DNA of 64,000 nt, taken from NCBI RefSeq assembly GCF_009870125.1, contig NC_046683.1, positions 57,179,869 through 57,243,868 on the forward strand, in the 5' to 3' direction. Positions 62,872-64,000 of the stretch are shown piece after piece. Numbering within the stretch: position 1 is the first letter of the stretch; the number at the start of each line of letters is the position of its first letter. The notes beneath the pieces were generated by a model that did no database searches, had not been told where the DNA came from, and saw only the letters and a program-made list of their open reading frames with translations. Position numbers and translations under genes: made by a program. This DNA comes from Drosophila pseudoobscura (taxonomy: Eukaryota > Arthropoda > Insecta > Diptera > Drosophilidae).

Positions 62872-64000
62872 TCAAGCTCCCACGCCGGCTGCCGTTGACA
62901 AATTTACCGCCTGCAGCATCACCGTCTTGAGCTCCCTGGCCAAAGTATTGATGTGCACCACCGAGTCGACCATCTCCTGCACGGCGCTGCCGCTGGGGAA
63001 GTGGGCCGCCGCCTTTTTCGACTTGAGGACACAGGTCTTCAGGGCATCGGAGAGGCCGTTAGTGCAGTGGAGGATCTTCTCGCGCAGCGCCTCCTTCGAA
63101 ATGTTGCGATGCACGTTGTCGCCGATGGTCACCAGGTTATGGGCACTGACCACCACGAATTTCCCGTACGCAATGAAGAACTTGGGCGGCTGATTCTTCT
63201 CCACGGTCTCCAGGAAGGAGTCGATCGCCTGCATTAGGTTGCCCATGTGCGTGGAGATCTGCTGGGCGTAGTAGCGCACCAGCTTCTTGTCCTTGTCTGT
63301 CATCTCCGGCGACTTGCAGGGTGTGGGTGCCGTGGGTGTAGTGGGCACTGAGCTCACGCCGCCCGTCGTTCCCATGGCCGTACTCTCGGCGGTCCGGATC
63401 ACCGTGTCGAACTGCGACTTTAGGCCGACGGGAATGGCCTCGCGCAACGATTGGTTCTTCTTGGCTGCTGCATCCTTGGACTCGAAGGCCACGTAGTCGT
63501 AGTCCTCAAGCCACTCGGCGCTGCCTCGACTGCATCCATCGCCGGACGACGGCGGAGCTCCGTTGCCTCCATTCTGTTCCGAGGGCAGCTGACGCTTGAA
63601 CAGCAGCGATGCATTGCCTTGGATGAAGCTGGTGGTAGAGCGTACGTCCTCGGTGAGTGTCTGGGCGCAGGCCATCAACTGGTCAAGCGAATCTGGCGGT
63701 CGGCAGCCATGCTTCTCGTCGCTTCGCGCCAGCACATCCACGGACCAGCCGCCCTGGGCATCCAGGGCCTCGCTGGAGTCGTGTATCAGCTTGTTAGCGT
63801 CCCGCAGGGCCCGGACCAGGGGCCGCAGCTTCAACGCCAAATTCCGGTCCTCCGAGCGCGTGGCATTGCCAAGGGCTCCCTCCCCGAATTCGGCCAAATC
63901 GTGCAGGGCCGTGCGTAGGCGGAGTGCCGCTAGCTTTAGCTCCATGACGGCCGGCTCCAGCTTGCTACGGGTACGCCAATCGGGTACCACGAAGCTGAGC
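62872..64000 (-). CDS. p130CAS: p130CAS C-terminal region (5' part beyond window)
   Basis: The open frame runs from the window edge (LSFVVPDWRTRSK...) to the stop at 62872, 376 codons. p130CAS/BCAR1 is a docking protein in integrin and growth-factor signalling. Seen here are the serine-rich four-helix bundle (~residues 10-120 of this part), the Src-binding motif YDYVAFESK (family consensus YDYVHLQ), and the C-terminal FAT-like helical bundle (KDKKLVRYYAQQISTHMGNLMQAIDSFL ... FIAYGKFVVVSAHNLVTIGD ... ALKTCVLKSKKAAAHFP). The N-terminal SH3 and substrate (YxxP) domains lie outside to the right. The codon at 63990 is GTG and internal, so this is a 5'-truncated gene model. Confidence 0.92.
   Translation of the reverse strand, partial: LSFVVPDWRTRSKLEPAVMELKLAALRLRTALHDLAEFGEGALGNATRSEDRNLALKLRPLVRALRDANKLIHDSSEALDAQGGWSVDVLARSDEKHGCRPPDSLDQLMACAQTLTEDVRSTTSFIQGNASLLFKRQLPSEQNGGNGAPPSSGDGCSRGSAEWLEDYDYVAFESKDAAAKKNQSLREAIPVGLKSQFDTVIRTAESTAMGTTGGVSSVPTTPTAPTPCKSPEMTDKDKKLVRYYAQQISTHMGNLMQAIDSFLETVEKNQPPKFFIAYGKFVVVSAHNLVTIGDNVHRNISKEALREKILHCTNGLSDALKTCVLKSKKAAAHFPSGSAVQEMVDSVVHINTLARELKTVMLQAVNLSTAAGVGA

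Overview
This is eukaryotic, insect DNA, almost certainly Drosophila: short 50-80 nt introns with GT/AG ends, TATA plus TCAGTT core promoters, TATCGATA (DRE) promoter elements, and clear fly gene families (c-type lysozymes, Mtch, Mkp, Vdup1, p130CAS). The gene set and order look like the D. melanogaster 61F lysozyme neighbourhood on 3L. The amount of divergence suggests another species, perhaps of the obscura group; that species guess is an inference.

Layout. 0-2.1 kb: the first coding exons of a two-pore-domain K+ channel (minus), which runs off the left edge, with a Gly/Pro-rich secreted protein gene on the opposite strand probably inside its intron. 4.2-6.6 kb: a tandem pair of CRAL-TRIO lipid-transfer protein genes (minus) with identical exon architecture. 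7.7-36.6 kb: one large minus-strand gene rebuilt here from eight phase-compatible exons (1091 aa). It encodes a formin-type GBD/FH3 protein that ends without FH1/FH2. Its 25.2 kb intron (10674-35871) holds a cluster of twelve intronless c-type lysozyme genes on both strands. Eight form a near-identical LysD-like set, partly arranged as a ~2 kb inverted repeat. Four are more diverged; of these, one lacks the catalytic Asp and one lacks both catalytic residues. 38.1-39.5 kb: a C11orf54-type (DUF1907) gene. 41.8-47.2 kb: a repeat island with a decayed gene copy, an inverted second copy of its last exons, a palindromic array of ~120 bp repeats and a ~320 bp tandem array. 47.7-51.0 kb: Mtch (minus), then divergently a mitochondrial-type TruA/PUSL1 pseudouridine synthase with the Mkp dual-specificity phosphatase ORF only 14 nt downstream, so probably dicistronic. 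51.3-53.2 kb: an N-terminal RASSF-class gene (minus). 57.2-60.0 kb: Vdup1-like arrestin and a formylglycine-generating enzyme (SUMF1). 60.1-61.0 kb: an unrecognised Cys-rich protein (minus). 62.9 kb to the right edge: the C-terminal part of p130CAS (minus).

The lysozyme block is the main functional story: digestive/immune muramidases expanded by duplication and homogenised by apparent gene conversion, with two members that look converted to non-catalytic roles while keeping fold cysteines, signal peptides and promoters. The other genes are mostly housekeeping or signalling loci with no operon-like link, except the PUSL1-Mkp pair. Exon coordinates were deduced by eye from splice signals and reading phase and have not been checked against transcripts.
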